A stretch of DNA of 61,545 nt from Stutzerimonas stutzeri (GTDB lineage Bacteria; Pseudomonadota; Gammaproteobacteria; Pseudomonadales; Pseudomonadaceae): contig NZ_JAMOIH010000021.1 of assembly GCF_024448955.1 (NCBI RefSeq), positions 1 through 61,545 on the forward strand, written 5' to 3'. The translations under genes and the position numbers were made by a program. The notes below the pieces were generated by a model. It searched no databases. It was not told the DNA's origin and was given only the letters and a program-made list of their open reading frames with translations. This document shows, in pieces, positions 9,577 to 22,882 of this stretch. Each line of letters begins with the position of its first letter. The first letter of the stretch is position 1.

Positions 9577-12500
9577 GCCTTAATTCCTGCATGGAGGTCC
9601 TGCAAGCGGCGCACGGTCTTCTCAGGACCGAACCTGAGCGCCTCACAGATCGCCTGGCCACCCGCCAGGGTGGTGGTGCAGCAGATCTTATGTTGCAGAG
9701 CATTACGACGGATCGAGTAGGAGTCAGCGATGGACTGGCGCCCCTCGGTGGTATTGATGATCAAGGTGACTTCGTCATTCTTGATCATGTCGACGACATG
9801 CGGGCGACCCTCGGTCACCTTGTTCACCCGGCGCACCGGTAGTCCCGCGGCTTCGATGATCTTGGCGGTGCCGGCCGTACCAACCACCTCGAAACCGAGC
9901 TCGATGAGATCGCGCGCGACCTGAGCCACGTGAGGTTTGTCGTCGTCACGCACGCTGATGAAGGCGCAGCCGCTATTCGGCAGAATCTCGCTCGCGCCCA
10001 GCTGTGCCTTGGCGAAGGCCTCGGCGAAATTGTCACCAACTCCCATTACCTCGCCGGTGGACTTCATTTCCGGGCCAAGGATCGGGTCGACACCCGGGAA
10101 CTTGGCGAACGGGAACACCGCCTCCTTGACACTGTAGAAGTTGGGGATGATTTCTTCGGTCAGCCCAACCTCTGCAAGCGTTTTGCCCGCCATCACCCGC
10201 GCGGCGATCATCGCCAGCGACACGCCAATGCATTTCGACACGAAAGGTACGGTACGCGACGCACGCGGATTCACTTCGATGACGAAGATATCCTCGCCCT
10301 GAACCGCCATCTGCACGTTCATCAGGCCGACCACGCCAAGCTCAAGAGCCATCTTCTTGACCTGATCACGGATCTCGTCCTGGATATGTGCGGGCAGGGA
10401 ATACGGAGGCAGCGAACACGCCGAGTCACCGGAGTGCACACCCGCCTGTTCGATGTGCTGCATGATCGCGCCGATCACCACATGCTCGCCGTCGCACACC
10501 GCGTCGATATCGACCTCGATGGCGCAATTGAGGAAATGATCCAGCAGCACAGGGCTGTCATTGGAGACCTTGACCGCCTCGCGCATGTAGCGACGCAGCT
10601 CTTCTTCTTGGTAGACGATTTCCATCGCACGCCCGCCAAGCACGTAGGACGGACGCACCACCAGCGGGTAGCCAATGACCTTGGATGCGGCCAGCGCCTC
10701 TTCTTCGCTACGGGCAGTCGCGTTTGGCGGTTGGCGCAAATTGAGGCGCTCGACCATCTGCTGGAAGCGCTCGCGATCTTCGGCACGGTCGATAGCGTCA
10801 GGGCTGGTGCCGATGATCGGCACACCAGCTTCTTCCAGCGCACGAGCCAATTTTAGCGGGGTTTGGCCACCGTACTGAACGATCACGCCCTTGGGCTGCT
10901 CGACGCGGACGATTTCCAGCACGTCTTCCAGCGTCACCGGCTCGAAGTACAGACGATCCGATGTGTCGTAATCGGTCGAGACGGTTTCCGGGTTGCAGTT
11001 GACCATGATGGTCTCGTAACCGTCGTCGCGCATCGCCAGTGCCGCGTGCACGCAGCAATAGTCGAACTCGATGCCTTGGCCAATACGGTTAGGCCCACCG
11101 CCGAGGATCATGATCTTGTCGCGGCTCGACGGATTGGCTTCGCACTCTTCCTCGTAGGTCGAGTACATGTAGGCGGTGTCGGTGGCGAACTCAGCCGAAC
11201 ATGTATCGACGCGCTTGTAGACCGGCAACACCTTTAGCTTCTGGCGATGGTTGCGCAGGTTCTTCTCGGTCACGCCAAGCAACTTGGCCAGACGCGCATC
11301 GGAAAAGCCTTTGCGCTTGAGCTTGTACATCACATCGCGGTCGATGCTGGACAGGCCCATGGTCTTGATGCGTTCTTCGTCTTTGATCAGGTCCTCGATC
11401 TGCACCAGGAACCAGTGATCGATCTTGGTCAGCTGGAAGATTTCTTCCACGCTCATGCCCGCACGGAAGGCATCCCCTACGTACCAGATGCGGTCTGCGC
11501 CCGGTACAGTCAGCTCGCGCTTGAGTGTGCTGCTTGCGTCAGGATCGCCGGCCTCGATCTTCGGATCGAAACCAGCCACGCCCACTTCCAGGCCGCGCAG
11601 CGCCTTTTGCAGCGATTCTTGGAACGTCCGACCGATGGCCATGACTTCACCGACCGACTTCATCTGAGTGGTCAGACGAGCATCGGCCTTGGGGAATTTC
11701 TCGAAGGCAAAGCGCGGGATCTTGGTGACGACGTAGTCGATAGCCGGCTCAAACGAAGCCGGAGTACGACCGCCGGTAATGTCGTTTTGCAGCTCGTCGA
11801 GGGTGTAACCGACGGCCAGCTTGGCGGCGATCTTGGCAATCGGGAAACCCGTGGCCTTGGAAGCCAGAGCCGAGGAGCGCGACACGCGCGGGTTCATCTC
11901 GATTACCACCATGCGACCGGTGTTCGGGCAGATGCCGAACTGCACGTTGGAGCCACCGGTTTCTACGCCGATCTCACGCAGCACCGCCAGGGAGGCGTTG
12001 CGCATGATCTGATATTCCTTGTCGGTCAGGGTCTGTGCCGGGGCCACGGTGATGGAGTCACCAGTATGCACACCCATCGGGTCGAAGTTCTCGATGGCGC
12101 AGACGATGATGCAGTTGTCCTTCTTGTCACGGACCACCTCCATCTCGTATTCCTTCCAGCCGATCAGCGATTCGTCGATCAGCAGTTCGCTGGTTGGCGA
12201 CAGGTCCAGACCGCGTGCGCAGATTTCCTCGAACTCTTCGCGGTTATAGGCGATGCCGCCACCGGTGCCGCCCATGGTGAAGGACGGCCGGATGATGCAG
12301 GGGAAGCCGACCTTGTCGAGTACGCCGTAGGCTTCATCCATGTTGTGCGCGATGCCGGAAACTGGGCAGGCCAAGCCGATGTCACGCATGGCCTTGTCGA
12401 AGCGCGAACGGTCTTCGGCCTTGTCGATGGTGTCGGCGTTGGCGCCGATCATCTCGACGCCGAATTTCTCCAGCACGCCGTGCTTTTCCAGATCCAGCGC

Positions 12501-12794
12501 GCAGTTCAGCGCGGTCTGGCCGCCCATGGTCGGCAACAACGCGTCAGGGCGCTCCTTCTCAATGATCTTGGCCACGGTGGCCCATTTGATCGGCTCGATG
12601 TAGGTGGCGTCGGCCATGGCCGGATCGGTCATGATGGTGGCCGGATTGGAATTCACCAGAATGACGCGGAAACCTTCCTCGCGCAGTGCCTTGCAGGCCT
12701 GGGCGCCGGAATAGTCGAACTCACAGGCCTGGCCGATGACGATGGGGCCAGCGCCGAGGATCAGGATGCTTTTGATATCTGTACGTTTTGGCAT
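9573..12794 (-). CDS. carB: Carbamoyl-phosphate synthase large chain
   Basis: CarB makes carbamoyl phosphate from bicarbonate, ammonia supplied by CarA and two ATP, for arginine and pyrimidine synthesis. The 1073-residue protein has the two homologous ATP-grasp halves, each opening with a nucleotide-binding stretch ([20 protein letters not shown] and [20 protein letters not shown]). An oligomerisation domain lies between them and an MGS-like allosteric domain is at the C-terminus. It is full length. Its stop overlaps the greA start by 4 bp and carA ends 34 bp upstream. Confidence 0.98.
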   Translation of the reverse strand: MPKRTDIKSILILGAGPIVIGQACEFDYSGAQACKALREEGFRVILVNSNPATIMTDPAMADATYIEPIKWATVAKIIEKERPDALLPTMGGQTALNCALDLEKHGVLEKFGVEMIGANADTIDKAEDRSRFDKAMRDIGLACPVSGIAHNMDEAYGVLDKVGFPCIIRPSFTMGGTGGGIAYNREEFEEICARGLDLSPTSELLIDESLIGWKEYEMEVVRDKKDNCIIVCAIENFDPMGVHTGDSITVAPAQTLTDKEYQIMRNASLAVLREIGVETGGSNVQFGICPNTGRMVVIEMNPRVSRSSALASKATGFPIAKIAAKLAVGYTLDELQNDITGGRTPASFEPAIDYVVTKIPRFAFEKFPKADARLTTQMKSVGEVMAIGRTFQESLQKALRGLEVGVAGFDPKIEAGDPDASSTLKRELTVPGADRIWYVGDAFRAGMSVEEIFQLTKIDHWFLVQIEDLIKDEERIKTMGLSSIDRDVMYKLKRKGFSDARLAKLLGVTEKNLRNHRQKLKVLPVYKRVDTCSAEFATDTAYMYSTYEEECEANPSSRDKIMILGGGPNRIGQGIEFDYCCVHAALAMRDDGYETIMVNCNPETVSTDYDTSDRLYFEPVTLEDVLEIVRVEQPKGVIVQYGGQTPLKLARALEEAGVPIIGTSPDAIDRAEDRERFQQMVERLNLRQPPNATARSEEEALAASKVIGYPLVVRPSYVLGGRAMEIVYQEEELRRYMREAVKVSNDSPVLLDHFLNCAIEVDIDAVCDGEHVVIGAIMQHIEQAGVHSGDSACSLPPYSLPAHIQDEIRDQVKKMALELGVVGLMNVQMAVQGEDIFVIEVNPRASRTVPFVSKCIGVSLAMIAARVMAGKTLAEVGLTEEIIPNFYSVKEAVFPFAKFPGVDPILGPEMKSTGEVMGVGDNFAEAFAKAQLGASEILPNSGCAFISVRDDDKPHVAQVARDLIELGFEVVGTAGTAKIIEAAGLPVRRVNKVTEGRPHVVDMIKNDEVTLIINTTEGRQSIADSYSIRRNALQHKICCTTTLAGGQAICEALRFGPEKTVRRLQDLHAGIKA

Positions 12795-12828
12795 GTCTAC
12801 TCTCGAATCCTTTGGTCAGTCGGCAGGC

Positions 12829-13977
12829 TTAACGGCGCTTGGCCATGGCTTCGATGAATCGGTCGAATAGCGGCGCTACGTCATGCGGGCCTGGGCTGGC
12901 CTCGGGGTGACCCTGGAAGCTGAAGGCCACCTTGTCGGTGCGCTCGATGCCTTGCAGGGTGCCGTCGAATAGCGACTTGTGCGTGGCGCGCAGGTTGCTC
13001 GGCAGACTGGCTTCGTCTACTGCAAAACCGTGGTTCTGGCTGGTGATCATCACCACGCCTGTGTCCAGGTCCTGTACCGGGTGGTTGGCACCGTGGTGAC
13101 CATTGGGCATCTTCACCGTGGTCGCGCCGGAAGCCAGCGCCAGCAACTGATGACCCAGGCAGATGCCGAGTACCGGCGTATCGGTTTCCAGGATCTCCTG
13201 GATGGCCTTGATGGCGTAATCGCACGGCGCCGGATCGCCCGGACCGTTGGCCAGCAGGATACCATCGGGATTCAGCGCAAGCGCTTCGCTGGCAGGCGTC
13301 TGCGCTGGCAGGACGGTCAGACGGCATCCACGCGCAACCATCATGCGCAGGATGTTGTATTTCACGCCGTAATCGTAAACCACCACATGGTACGGCAGCT
13401 CGCTGGCCGGAATTTCCGCGTGCTGGTCGTTTTCCAGGCACCACACGCTGGAGCGCCATTCGTAGCGTTCCTTGACGCTGACTTCCTTGGCCAAGTCCAT
13501 GCCCTTGAGGCCCGGAAAGCTCCGCGCCAGCTCCAGCGCCTTCTCTTCGGTCGCGTCTTCACCTGCCAGGATGCAGCCATCCTGGGCGCCCTTCTCGCGC
13601 AAGATGCGTGTCAGGCGGCGGGTATCGATACCGGCGATGGCAACAGTGCCGTTCTCCTTGAGGTAGTCAGGCAGCGACTGCTGGTTGCGCCAGTTGCTGG
13701 CCAGCAACGGCAGGTCGCGGATGACCAGGCCGGCAGCCCAGACTTTCCAGGACTCGGCATCGCCCGGGTTGGTCCCGGTGTTACCCACGTGCGGGTAAGT
13801 CAAGGTCACGATCTGCTTGGCGTAGGACGGGTCGGTGAGGATTTCCTGATAGCCGGTCATGGCGGTGTTGAACACCACCTCGCCGATGGTCTGACCATCG
13901 GCGCCGATGGATTCGCCGCGAAAAATGCTGCCATCGGCAAGGGCCAGAATGGCTGGCGTAGGGGCTGGCTTAGTCAA
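12829..13977 (-). CDS. carA: Carbamoyl-phosphate synthase small chain (glutaminase), TTG start
   Basis: CarA hydrolyses glutamine and channels ammonia to CarB. The class I amidotransferase domain has the nucleophile Cys in [10 protein letters not shown] and the His-Glu in [10 protein letters not shown]. The start is placed at a TTG at 13977 (reading [16 protein letters not shown]) because GGGAGG lies 4-5 nt upstream and no ATG is available. A second TTG at 13989 would overlap that ribosome site. The product is then 382 residues. carB follows after 34 bp with no gene inserted between them. Confidence 0.95.
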   Translation of the reverse strand: MTKPAPTPAILALADGSIFRGESIGADGQTIGEVVFNTAMTGYQEILTDPSYAKQIVTLTYPHVGNTGTNPGDAESWKVWAAGLVIRDLPLLASNWRNQQSLPDYLKENGTVAIAGIDTRRLTRILREKGAQDGCILAGEDATEEKALELARSFPGLKGMDLAKEVSVKERYEWRSSVWCLENDQHAEIPASELPYHVVVYDYGVKYNILRMMVARGCRLTVLPAQTPASEALALNPDGILLANGPGDPAPCDYAIKAIQEILETDTPVLGICLGHQLLALASGATTVKMPNGHHGANHPVQDLDTGVVMITSQNHGFAVDEASLPSNLRATHKSLFDGTLQGIERTDKVAFSFQGHPEASPGPHDVAPLFDRFIEAMAKRR

Positions 13978-14018
13978 GAGACCTCCCAAAGATCAAGGCT
14001 GAAGCAGGCGCAGATTGT

Positions 14019-14057
14019 AAAAAAGCGGGATGACGTGTGAAGGTCATCCCGCTTTTT
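14019..14057. terminator. Bidirectional intrinsic terminator between dapB and carA
   Basis: A 14-bp stem (AAAAGCGGGATGAC with GTCATCCCGCTTTT) encloses an 8-nt loop, flanked by A and T runs so that either strand gives a T tail. It lies about 40 bp upstream of the carA start. It could stop dapB transcription from entering carA. Confidence 0.7.
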
Positions 14058-14155
14058 ATTGGAGTCATTCTGCGCAACTTTTAGTGGACACACTAAAGCG
14101 GGAAGCTTACAGAAAACCCCTCTTGCGGTCCAGCCGCAATCCACCCGACGGCGAA

Positions 14156-15042
<887 letters not shown>

Positions 15043-15046
15043 CCGC

Positions 15047-16174
15047 TCAGACATCGCCGAAAAAGCGCTTCACACCCTCGAACCAGCCGCTGGCCTTGGG
15101 CGAATGAGAGGTGTCGCCCTGCAGCGTGCCGCGGAATTCCTCGAGCATTTCGCGCTGCCGCTTGCTCAGGTTGACCGGCGTTTCCACCGCAACCCGGCAC
15201 AGCAGGTCGCCCGCCGCACCACCGCGCACCGGCGCCACACCCTTGCCGCGCAGGCGGAACTGCTTGCCGGTCTGGGTACCCTCGGGAATCTTCAGCTTGA
15301 CCCGACCATCGAGGGTCGGCACTTCCAACTCGCCGCCCAACGCCGCGTCGGCGAAGCTGATCGGCACCTCGCAATAGAGATGCTTGCCGTCGCGCTGGAA
15401 GATTGCGTGCTCGCGCACGTTGACCACCACGTACAGATCACCCGCCGGGCCACCTTGAGTCCCGGCCTCGCCCTCGCCGGTCAGGCGAATGCGGTCACCC
15501 GTATCAACACCCGCCGGCACCTTCACCGACAGCGTCTTCTGCTCCTCAACACGCCCCTGGCCATGACAGCTGCCACAAGGGTCGGAGATCATCTTGCCAC
15601 TGCCATGACAGCGTGGGCAGGTCTGCTGAACGGAGAAGAAGCCCTGCTGCATGCGGACCTGGCCGATGCCACCGCAGGTAGTACAGGTCACCGGACTGGT
15701 GCCCTTCTTGGCGCCGGAGCCATCGCAGGTCTTGCACTCGGCAAGCGTCGGCACGCGAATAGTCACGGTGGTGCCGCGCACGGCTTCTTCCAGATCCAGC
15801 TCGAGGGTGTAACGCAGATCGCTGCCGCGCTGGGCACCACCACGGGAGCTGCCGCGTGCACCGGTAAAGAAATCGCTGAACACGTCGCCGAAAATGTCGG
15901 AGAAATTGGCGCCGCCATAAGCCGCACCCGCACCGGCCCCCATCTGCGGATCGACACCGGCGTGGCCGTACTGATCGTAGGCCTGGCGCTTGCTGGCGTC
16001 CGAGAGCACTTCATATGCCTCGCTGGCTTCCTTGAAGCTCTCCTCGGCCGCCTTGTCCCCTGGATTGCGATCGGGGTGGTGTTTCATGGCGAGACGACGG
16101 TAAGCCTTTTTCAGCTCCGCCTCGCTGGCGCCACGCTCGACACCCAGCACTTCGTAATAATCACGTTTGGCCAT
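15047..16174 (-). CDS. dnaJ: Chaperone protein DnaJ
   Basis: DnaJ delivers clients to DnaK and stimulates its ATPase. The 375-residue class A Hsp40 has the J domain with HPD near residue 33 (KHHPDRNPG), a Gly/Phe-rich linker, four CxxCxGxG zinc motifs ([32 protein letters not shown]) and the C-terminal substrate domains. It is 121 bp downstream of dnaK. The spacer contains imperfect GC-rich hairpins but no visible heat-shock promoter. Confidence 0.97.
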   Translation of the reverse strand: MAKRDYYEVLGVERGASEAELKKAYRRLAMKHHPDRNPGDKAAEESFKEASEAYEVLSDASKRQAYDQYGHAGVDPQMGAGAGAAYGGANFSDIFGDVFSDFFTGARGSSRGGAQRGSDLRYTLELDLEEAVRGTTVTIRVPTLAECKTCDGSGAKKGTSPVTCTTCGGIGQVRMQQGFFSVQQTCPRCHGSGKMISDPCGSCHGQGRVEEQKTLSVKVPAGVDTGDRIRLTGEGEAGTQGGPAGDLYVVVNVREHAIFQRDGKHLYCEVPISFADAALGGELEVPTLDGRVKLKIPEGTQTGKQFRLRGKGVAPVRGGAAGDLLCRVAVETPVNLSKRQREMLEEFRGTLQGDTSHSPKASGWFEGVKRFFGDV

Positions 16175-16295
16175 AAATTTCCTGAACCTTCAAATTCGTA
16201 CCCTCCAGACACGCCGACGCGGGAGCAAGCCCCCGCGCAGCGGTCAGGCCCGCCCGAACGCAGTCGGGACGGGCTGGAGCGGAAGTAAGCCAGGC

Positions 16296-18209
<1,914 letters not shown>

Positions 18210-18285
18210 TTATCTATCTCCGAAAATCTTGGATGAAATCCGCGCCTGTTTACCGGCTGCGGGTAACACAAAAACGCTTGGCTAC

Positions 18286-18314
18286 CAGATGGGGGTCCGC
18301 AGCCGAAATTCAAG
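18286..18314 (-). promoter_or_regulatory. Sigma-32 (heat-shock) promoter for dnaK
   Basis: On the minus strand CTTGAA (18314-18309) is followed after 14 nt by CCCCATCT (18294-18287), close to the RpoH consensus CTTGAA-N13-15-CCCCATNT. The -35 element overlaps the grpE stop codon. Confidence 0.8.
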
Positions 18315-18879
18315 CCTTCTCGTCGATCGAAGGCGGGGTTTGCGCCGGCGCCTTGCTGACGACGACCATTGCCGGGCGCAGCAGGCGGCCATTGAGCAGA
18401 TAGCCCTTCTGGAAGACCTTGAGCACGCTGCCAGGCTCGGCGTGGGTGCTTTCTTCCATCGCCATAGCTTGGTGGTGCTCGGGATTGAAGGGTTCGCCTT
18501 GCGGATCGAGCTGCGTCAGCTGATGGCGTGCCAGTGTGTCGAGCAGCAGTTTGAGCGTTAGCTCGAGACCTTCACGCACGGCCTTGACGGCCTCTTCATC
18601 TGGGCTCGACAGCTCGAGGCCGCGCTCCAGACTGTCAGCCACCGCCAGCAGATCACCCGAGAATTTTTCCAGTGCGAACTTGTGCGCTTTCTCCACGTCC
18701 TGCTCGGCGCGGCGGCGAATGTTCTGCAACTCGGCGGCAACCCGCAGAGACTGGTCCTGCGCCGCCGCCAGCTGCTCCTCGAGTGAATGCACGCGCGCGG
18801 CCAGATCCTCGGTCACCTCGGCTTGCAACTCCTCACTCTGTTCAGGGTTCTGGTTGTCCAGGTTCTGCTCGTCGGCCAT
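18310..18879 (-). CDS. grpE: Nucleotide exchange factor GrpE
   Basis: GrpE releases ADP from DnaK. The 189-residue protein has an acidic N-terminus, a long coiled-coil helix (residues about 25-80, with [20 protein letters not shown] and [15 protein letters not shown]) and the C-terminal beta domain with the signature [20 protein letters not shown]. dnaK follows after 100 bp. A sigma-32 promoter lies upstream. Confidence 0.97.
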   Translation of the reverse strand: MADEQNLDNQNPEQSEELQAEVTEDLAARVHSLEEQLAAAQDQSLRVAAELQNIRRRAEQDVEKAHKFALEKFSGDLLAVADSLERGLELSSPDEEAVKAVREGLELTLKLLLDTLARHQLTQLDPQGEPFNPEHHQAMAMEESTHAEPGSVLKVFQKGYLLNGRLLRPAMVVVSKAPAQTPPSIDEKA

Positions 18880-18932
18880 GCGATCCTCCTCATCAAAACG
18901 TCAGCGGGCTGTCGAACCCGCGCTTGTGCCGC

Positions 18933-18961
18933 TATATGGGGGCACGGAATCCTGGTTCAAG
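18933..18961 (-). promoter_or_regulatory. Sigma-32 (heat-shock) promoter for grpE
   Basis: On the minus strand CTTGAA (18961-18956) is followed after 14 nt by CCCCATATA (18941-18933), an excellent RpoH match. It lies 54-82 nt upstream of the grpE ATG. Confidence 0.85.
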
Positions 18962-19094
18962 GGGCGGCCAGCAAGCTAAACGCATGAGCGGCTCGGGCTG
19001 CATCGAGATGCTTTACCTTGTATTCCGTCTCGAGCTTGCAGTTTGCAGCTCGTCACTGCTTTTTTCTTCCTGCTTGAAGCCGCCTCAAAAACTA

Positions 19095-19110
19095 CTGTAT
19101 AAATAGCCAG
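19095..19110 (+). promoter_or_regulatory. LexA (SOS) box upstream of recN
   Basis: CTGTATAAATAGCCAG matches the CTGT-N8-ACAG LexA operator at seven of eight conserved positions. It ends 22 bp before the recN start, where LexA would cover the promoter. recN is a classic SOS gene. Confidence 0.75.
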
Positions 19111-19132
19111 CCACGCTTTCGGGAGCCCTGCC

Positions 19133-20806
19133 ATGCTGGTTCATCTTTCCGTCCATAATTTCGCCATCGTCGAACATCTCGATCTCGAATTGCAGCGTGG
19201 TATGAGCGTGATCAGCGGGGAAACCGGCGCCGGCAAGTCGATCATGCTCGATGCCCTCGGGCTTACTCTGGGAGATCGCGCCGACAGCAGTGCGGTGCGC
19301 ATCGGCGCGGACAAGGCCGACATCCTCGCTAGTTTCGATCTGGACGACATCCCCGATGCGCGCGCCTGGCTCGCCGAGCGCGATCTGGACAATGACGGCC
19401 CATGCATCCTGCGCCGCGTCATCACCGCCGAAGGCCGCTCGCGGGGCTACATCAACGGCACCCCCTGTCCGCAGGGCGACCTCAAGGCACTCGGCGAGCT
19501 GCTGATCGATATCCACAGCCAGCACGAACACCAGTCGCTGCTGAAAACCGATACCCACCGGCGCCTGCTCGACGAATACAGCGGCAGCCAGGAACTCGCG
19601 CGCCAGGTACAGCTGGCCGCACAGCGCTGGCGCCAGACCCGCCAGACACTCGAACGCCTGAGCAATAGCAGCGACGAGCAGCGCGCACGCCATCAGCTCC
19701 TCAGCTATCAGTTGGAAGAGCTGGAAAATCTCGCTCTCGGAGAAGGTGAACTGGAACAACTGGAGCAGGAGCACAAGAACCTGGCCAATGCCGAACAGCT
19801 ACTCGGCGCGTGCCGCCAGGTCATGGACATGTGCAGCGAAAGCGATGCCGGCAACGTGCTGTCGGCGCTGACGGGCAGCCTGCAACGCCTATCCGCTTTC
19901 CAGAGCCAGCCCAGCGCACTGGCTGAAGCGGTGAATCTGCTGGCCAGCGCGCAGATCCAAGTCGAGGAAGCCATGGGCGAACTGAATCGTTTCGTCGATC
20001 ATTTCGATGCCGACCCCGAGCGCCAGCAGACATTGGAAGAAAGGCTGGACAACATCTATACCCTGGCACGCAAGCACCGCGTACAACCAAGCGAACTGCC
20101 CCCCTTGCAGCAGCGCCTGCTGGAAGAACTCGAAAGCCTGAATGCTGATGACGAAGCGCTGGAGCGCCTGAGCGAGGAGCTGGCCGGCTACAGCCGTCAC
20201 TATCAAGACAAGGCATCCGAGCTGAGCAACGCTCGCCGGCAAGCAGCCGAGACGCTCGCATCTTCGGTGGAGGCGGAAATCCAGCGCCTAGGTATGCCGG
20301 GTGGCAAGTTCAGCGTCGTGCTCAAGCCCTGCACTGAAGGCGAGCACCTTCCATACGGGCTGGAACAGGTGGAATTTCTCGTCAGTGCCAACCCTGGCCA
20401 GCCACTGCGTCCACTGGCGAAGGTCGCTTCCGGCGGCGAACTGTCGCGAATCAGTCTAGCGATCCAGGTGATCACCGCGCAGACTTCACGCGTACCGACA
20501 CTGGTGTTCGACGAAGTCGATGTCGGCATCGGCGGCCCTACCGCTGAAGTGGTGGGCCAGCTGCTGCGCCGCCTCGGCGAACAAGGGCAGGTACTGACCG
20601 TTACCCACTTGCCCCAAGTTGCTGCCCAGGGGCATCACCACCTGTTCGTGCACAAAGCACGCGGCCAGAACGAGACCCATACGGCGGTCGCCGTGCTACA
20701 GGAAAGCGAGCGCGTCGACGAGATTGCACGCATGCTCGGCGGGGTCGACCTGACCGAGCAAGCGCTGGCCCATGCCCGCCAGATGATCAGTTCAGCCCAG
20801 GCGTAA
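19133..20806 (+). CDS. recN: DNA repair protein RecN
   Basis: RecN is an SMC-like ATPase acting in double-strand break repair. The 557-residue protein has Walker A GETGAGKS near residue 30. It has two long coiled-coil arms rich in Leu/Gln/Glu (about residues 155-225 and 270-370), then the ABC signature SGGELSRISLAI and Walker B TLVFDEVDVGIGG. It is divergent from grpE over 253 bp and preceded by a LexA box. A bidirectional terminator follows. Confidence 0.97.
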   Translation: MLVHLSVHNFAIVEHLDLELQRGMSVISGETGAGKSIMLDALGLTLGDRADSSAVRIGADKADILASFDLDDIPDARAWLAERDLDNDGPCILRRVITAEGRSRGYINGTPCPQGDLKALGELLIDIHSQHEHQSLLKTDTHRRLLDEYSGSQELARQVQLAAQRWRQTRQTLERLSNSSDEQRARHQLLSYQLEELENLALGEGELEQLEQEHKNLANAEQLLGACRQVMDMCSESDAGNVLSALTGSLQRLSAFQSQPSALAEAVNLLASAQIQVEEAMGELNRFVDHFDADPERQQTLEERLDNIYTLARKHRVQPSELPPLQQRLLEELESLNADDEALERLSEELAGYSRHYQDKASELSNARRQAAETLASSVEAEIQRLGMPGGKFSVVLKPCTEGEHLPYGLEQVEFLVSANPGQPLRPLAKVASGGELSRISLAIQVITAQTSRVPTLVFDEVDVGIGGPTAEVVGQLLRRLGEQGQVLTVTHLPQVAAQGHHHLFVHKARGQNETHTAVAVLQESERVDEIARMLGGVDLTEQALAHARQMISSAQA

Positions 20807-20818
20807 ACGGCCACAACG

Positions 20819-20847
20819 AAAAAGGCGACCGAAAGGTCGCCTTTTTT
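20819..20847. terminator. Bidirectional terminator between recN and fur
   Basis: The perfect stem GGCGACC (20824-20830) with GGTCGCC (20835-20841) has a stable GAAA tetraloop and is flanked by A5 and T6. It would serve both recN (+) and fur (-). Confidence 0.85.
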
Positions 20848-20862
20848 ACGCAGCACTAATTA

Positions 20863-21270
20863 TCACTCGGCCTTCTTGCGCACGTAGAGCACCAGATTGT
20901 GATCAACGAGCTCGTAGCCGTGGCGCTGGACGATCTCTTTTTGCAGCTTCTCGATGTCATGATCGAAGAATTCGATGACATCACCGCTATCGACGCAAAC
21001 CATATGGTCATGGTGGCCACCGTCGGCTAGCTCGAATACCGCATGGCCGCCATCGAAATTGTGGCGAACCACCAACCCCGCCGCCTCGAATTGCGTGAGC
21101 ACGCGATAAACCGTGGCCAGGCCGACATCTTCGCCCGCCTCCATCAGCGCTTTGTAGACATCTTCGGCACTCATATGACGCCGATCGGTGGTATCCAGCA
21201 TCTGCAGAATTTTGACCCGTGGCAGGGTCACTTTGAGGCCGGCTTTGCGTAGTTCGCTATTTTCAACCAT
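20863..21270 (-). CDS. fur: Ferric uptake regulator Fur
   Basis: Fur is the Fe(II)-dependent repressor of iron acquisition genes. The start is the ATG at 21270 ([20 protein letters not shown]), where the family begins, giving 135 residues. The winged helix includes [16 protein letters not shown], and the metal-binding segment [16 protein letters not shown] is present. The usual CxxC pair of E. coli Fur is absent, as in P. aeruginosa. It is divergent from bamE over 93 bp. Confidence 0.97.
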   Translation of the reverse strand: MVENSELRKAGLKVTLPRVKILQMLDTTDRRHMSAEDVYKALMEAGEDVGLATVYRVLTQFEAAGLVVRHNFDGGHAVFELADGGHHDHMVCVDSGDVIEFFDHDIEKLQKEIVQRHGYELVDHNLVLYVRKKAE

Positions 21271-21363
21271 GGTTGGCTTTCTCGTTGCTGCTGTTTCGCA
21301 GCCTCCTTCAATACGGGTATGATCCAGGCTTTGCCCAGCCAAGATAGTGGAAGTCACCCACCG

Positions 21364-21864
21364 ATGCAAAACGCCAAGCTCATGCTGTCCAGCCTCACGC
21401 TTGTGGGCCTGTTCGCACTCGCCGGTTGCTCATTCCCCGGGGTTTACAAGGTCGACATTCAACAGGGCAATGTCGTTACGCAGGACATGATAGACCAGTT
21501 GCGCCCCGGAATGACCCGGTCACAAGTGCGGTTTATCATGGGCAGCCCGCTTATCACCGATACCTTCAACGCCAGCCGCTGGGATTATCTGTACAGCATC
21601 CAGCCCGGCGGCGGGCAGCGCCAGCAGGAGCGCGTCAGCCTGGTCTTCAACGGCAACGATCAACTTGCAGGTCTGGCCGGTGATTTCATGCCAGGCGTCA
21701 GCCGTGACGAGGCAATCCTAGGCGGCCAGCCGACGACCGTCGAGCCCGCGGCAACCGGGGAAGAAAGCCCCGCGCCAGGCTCGCTGCTGGAGCAGATCCA
21801 GCGCGATGTCGACGCAGCCGAGCCGGTACCGGTGCCGATCCCGGAACCTCTGGAAACCAACTAA
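21364..21864 (+). CDS. bamE: Outer membrane lipoprotein BamE (OmlA/SmpA)
   Basis: BamE is a lipoprotein of the BAM outer-membrane assembly complex. The start at 21364 ([22 protein letters not shown]) gives a signal peptide ending in the lipobox LAGC. The 166-residue protein has the BamE fold region with [22 protein letters not shown] and RWDYLYS. Its acidic Pro-rich C-terminal extension is typical of pseudomonads. The fur-bamE divergence is a conserved pseudomonad arrangement. Confidence 0.95.
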   Translation: MQNAKLMLSSLTLVGLFALAGCSFPGVYKVDIQQGNVVTQDMIDQLRPGMTRSQVRFIMGSPLITDTFNASRWDYLYSIQPGGGQRQQERVSLVFNGNDQLAGLAGDFMPGVSRDEAILGGQPTTVEPAATGEESPAPGSLLEQIQRDVDAAEPVPVPIPEPLETN

Positions 21865-21897
21865 GCTGCGAGGCAGAGCCCGGATCGCCCGGGCTCG

Positions 21898-22218
21898 TCA
21901 ACTCCCTGTCGTCTCGGCCTTGTTCTTTGCCGCCTTCGCGGCACGCTGCTTGCGTACTTCTTTCGGGTCGGCAATCAAAGGCCGGTAAATCTCCACCCGC
22001 TCGCCCTCTTCCAGCACCCGCTCATCCGGCTTGAGCACCGCCTTGCCGAATATCCCCAGTGGCGCCGCATTCAGATCCAGCTCGGGAAAATGCGCATCCA
22101 TTCCCGATTGCAGCGCCGCCGCACGCACGCTCGTACCCTGCGGCACCGTCAGGCGAAGCAGCTTCTGCTTGTCTGCCCGGGCGTAGACGACCTCGATGGC
22201 GATGGCCTGCTTATCCAT
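21898..22218 (-). CDS. rnfH: RnfH/RatB family ubiquitin-like small protein
   Basis: This 106-residue protein of the RnfH (UPF0125) family has a beta-grasp fold. It contains the family blocks EVVYARADKQKLLRLTVPQG, IGIFGK-like PLGIFGKAVLKPDERVLEEGERVEIYRPLIADPKE and a basic C-terminus. The start is the ATG at 22218, which overlaps the ratA end by 8 bp, so translation is coupled. Its biochemical role is unclear. The ratA-rnfH pair near smpB is widely conserved. Confidence 0.9.
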   Translation of the reverse strand: MDKQAIAIEVVYARADKQKLLRLTVPQGTSVRAAALQSGMDAHFPELDLNAAPLGIFGKAVLKPDERVLEEGERVEIYRPLIADPKEVRKQRAAKAAKNKAETTGS

Positions 22219-22645
22219 AGAGCTGTTTCGCGCGGTCACAGAAGGCATCGACCAAGGTGTTGGCCGCCTGATTGAACAGCGGTCCGAGGGTGGCCTTGAC
22301 CAGCGGTCCGGCGTAGTCGAACGTCAGGTCCAGGCTGATCTTGCAGGCCTTCTCCCCTAACGCCTTGAATTCCCAAATACCGTGCAAATGGCTGAACGGC
22401 CCCTCCTCCAGCTGCATCTCGATGCGCTTGCCCGGCTGCAGCTCGTTGCGTGTCAAAAAGCGCTGACTCAGCCCCGCTTTCGCCACGGTCATGCTGGCCT
22501 GCATTTGCGTCTCGCTGGCAGACAGCACCTCGGTGGCGGAACACCAAGGCAGAAACTTGGGGTAGCTGGCCACATCGTTGACCATGTCGAACAATGCGTG
22601 CGCCGGATACGGCAGCAGTGCCGAGCGTTGGATATGTGTCGTCAT
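22211..22645 (-). CDS. ratA: RatA/Coq10-like START-domain protein
   Basis: The 144-residue protein is a SRPBCC/START-fold member of the RatA (PasT, YfjG) family. This family has been linked to ribosome-association control and, by homology with Coq10, to ubiquinone handling. Family blocks seen are FDMVNDVASYPKFLPWC near residue 19, LTFDYAGPLVKATLGPLFNQAANTLVDAFCDRA at the end and a hydrophobic cavity pattern between. It overlaps rnfH and is divergent from smpB over 237 bp. Confidence 0.92.
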   Translation of the reverse strand: MTTHIQRSALLPYPAHALFDMVNDVASYPKFLPWCSATEVLSASETQMQASMTVAKAGLSQRFLTRNELQPGKRIEMQLEEGPFSHLHGIWEFKALGEKACKISLDLTFDYAGPLVKATLGPLFNQAANTLVDAFCDRAKQLYG

Positions 22646-22867
22646 GCAGACCTTCTACTTCATCAGTCGACAGCCAAAGACCGCCACAGCCAAACGAACG
22701 CCAACGGCATCGATGGCAAGAATGAGGGCACCCGTACAATCCTCCGGCACGCAGCACGACCGGCACGAGCGAACGAAAAGATGGCACATTGTCGGGGATA
22801 AGCCCGTCCCTCTCAAGTTTCATGCCGTCGCAGCTCACAGCTTATCGCCAGCCGCAGCGTCTCTCCC

Positions 22868-22873
22868 TATAAT
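22868..22873 (+). promoter_or_regulatory. Candidate -10 box of smpB
   Basis: A perfect TATAAT ends only 9 nt before the smpB ATG. Transcription would begin about 3 nt before the start codon, giving a nearly leaderless mRNA. No Shine-Dalgarno sequence is visible. The -35 region is poor. Confidence 0.5.
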
Positions 22874-22882
22874 GCGCAACCT

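Noticed and set aside
11247..12857. 536-codon plus-strand frame opposite carB
   Set aside because: It lies entirely antisense to carB, has no ribosome site and shows the shadow composition typical of high-GC antisense frames.
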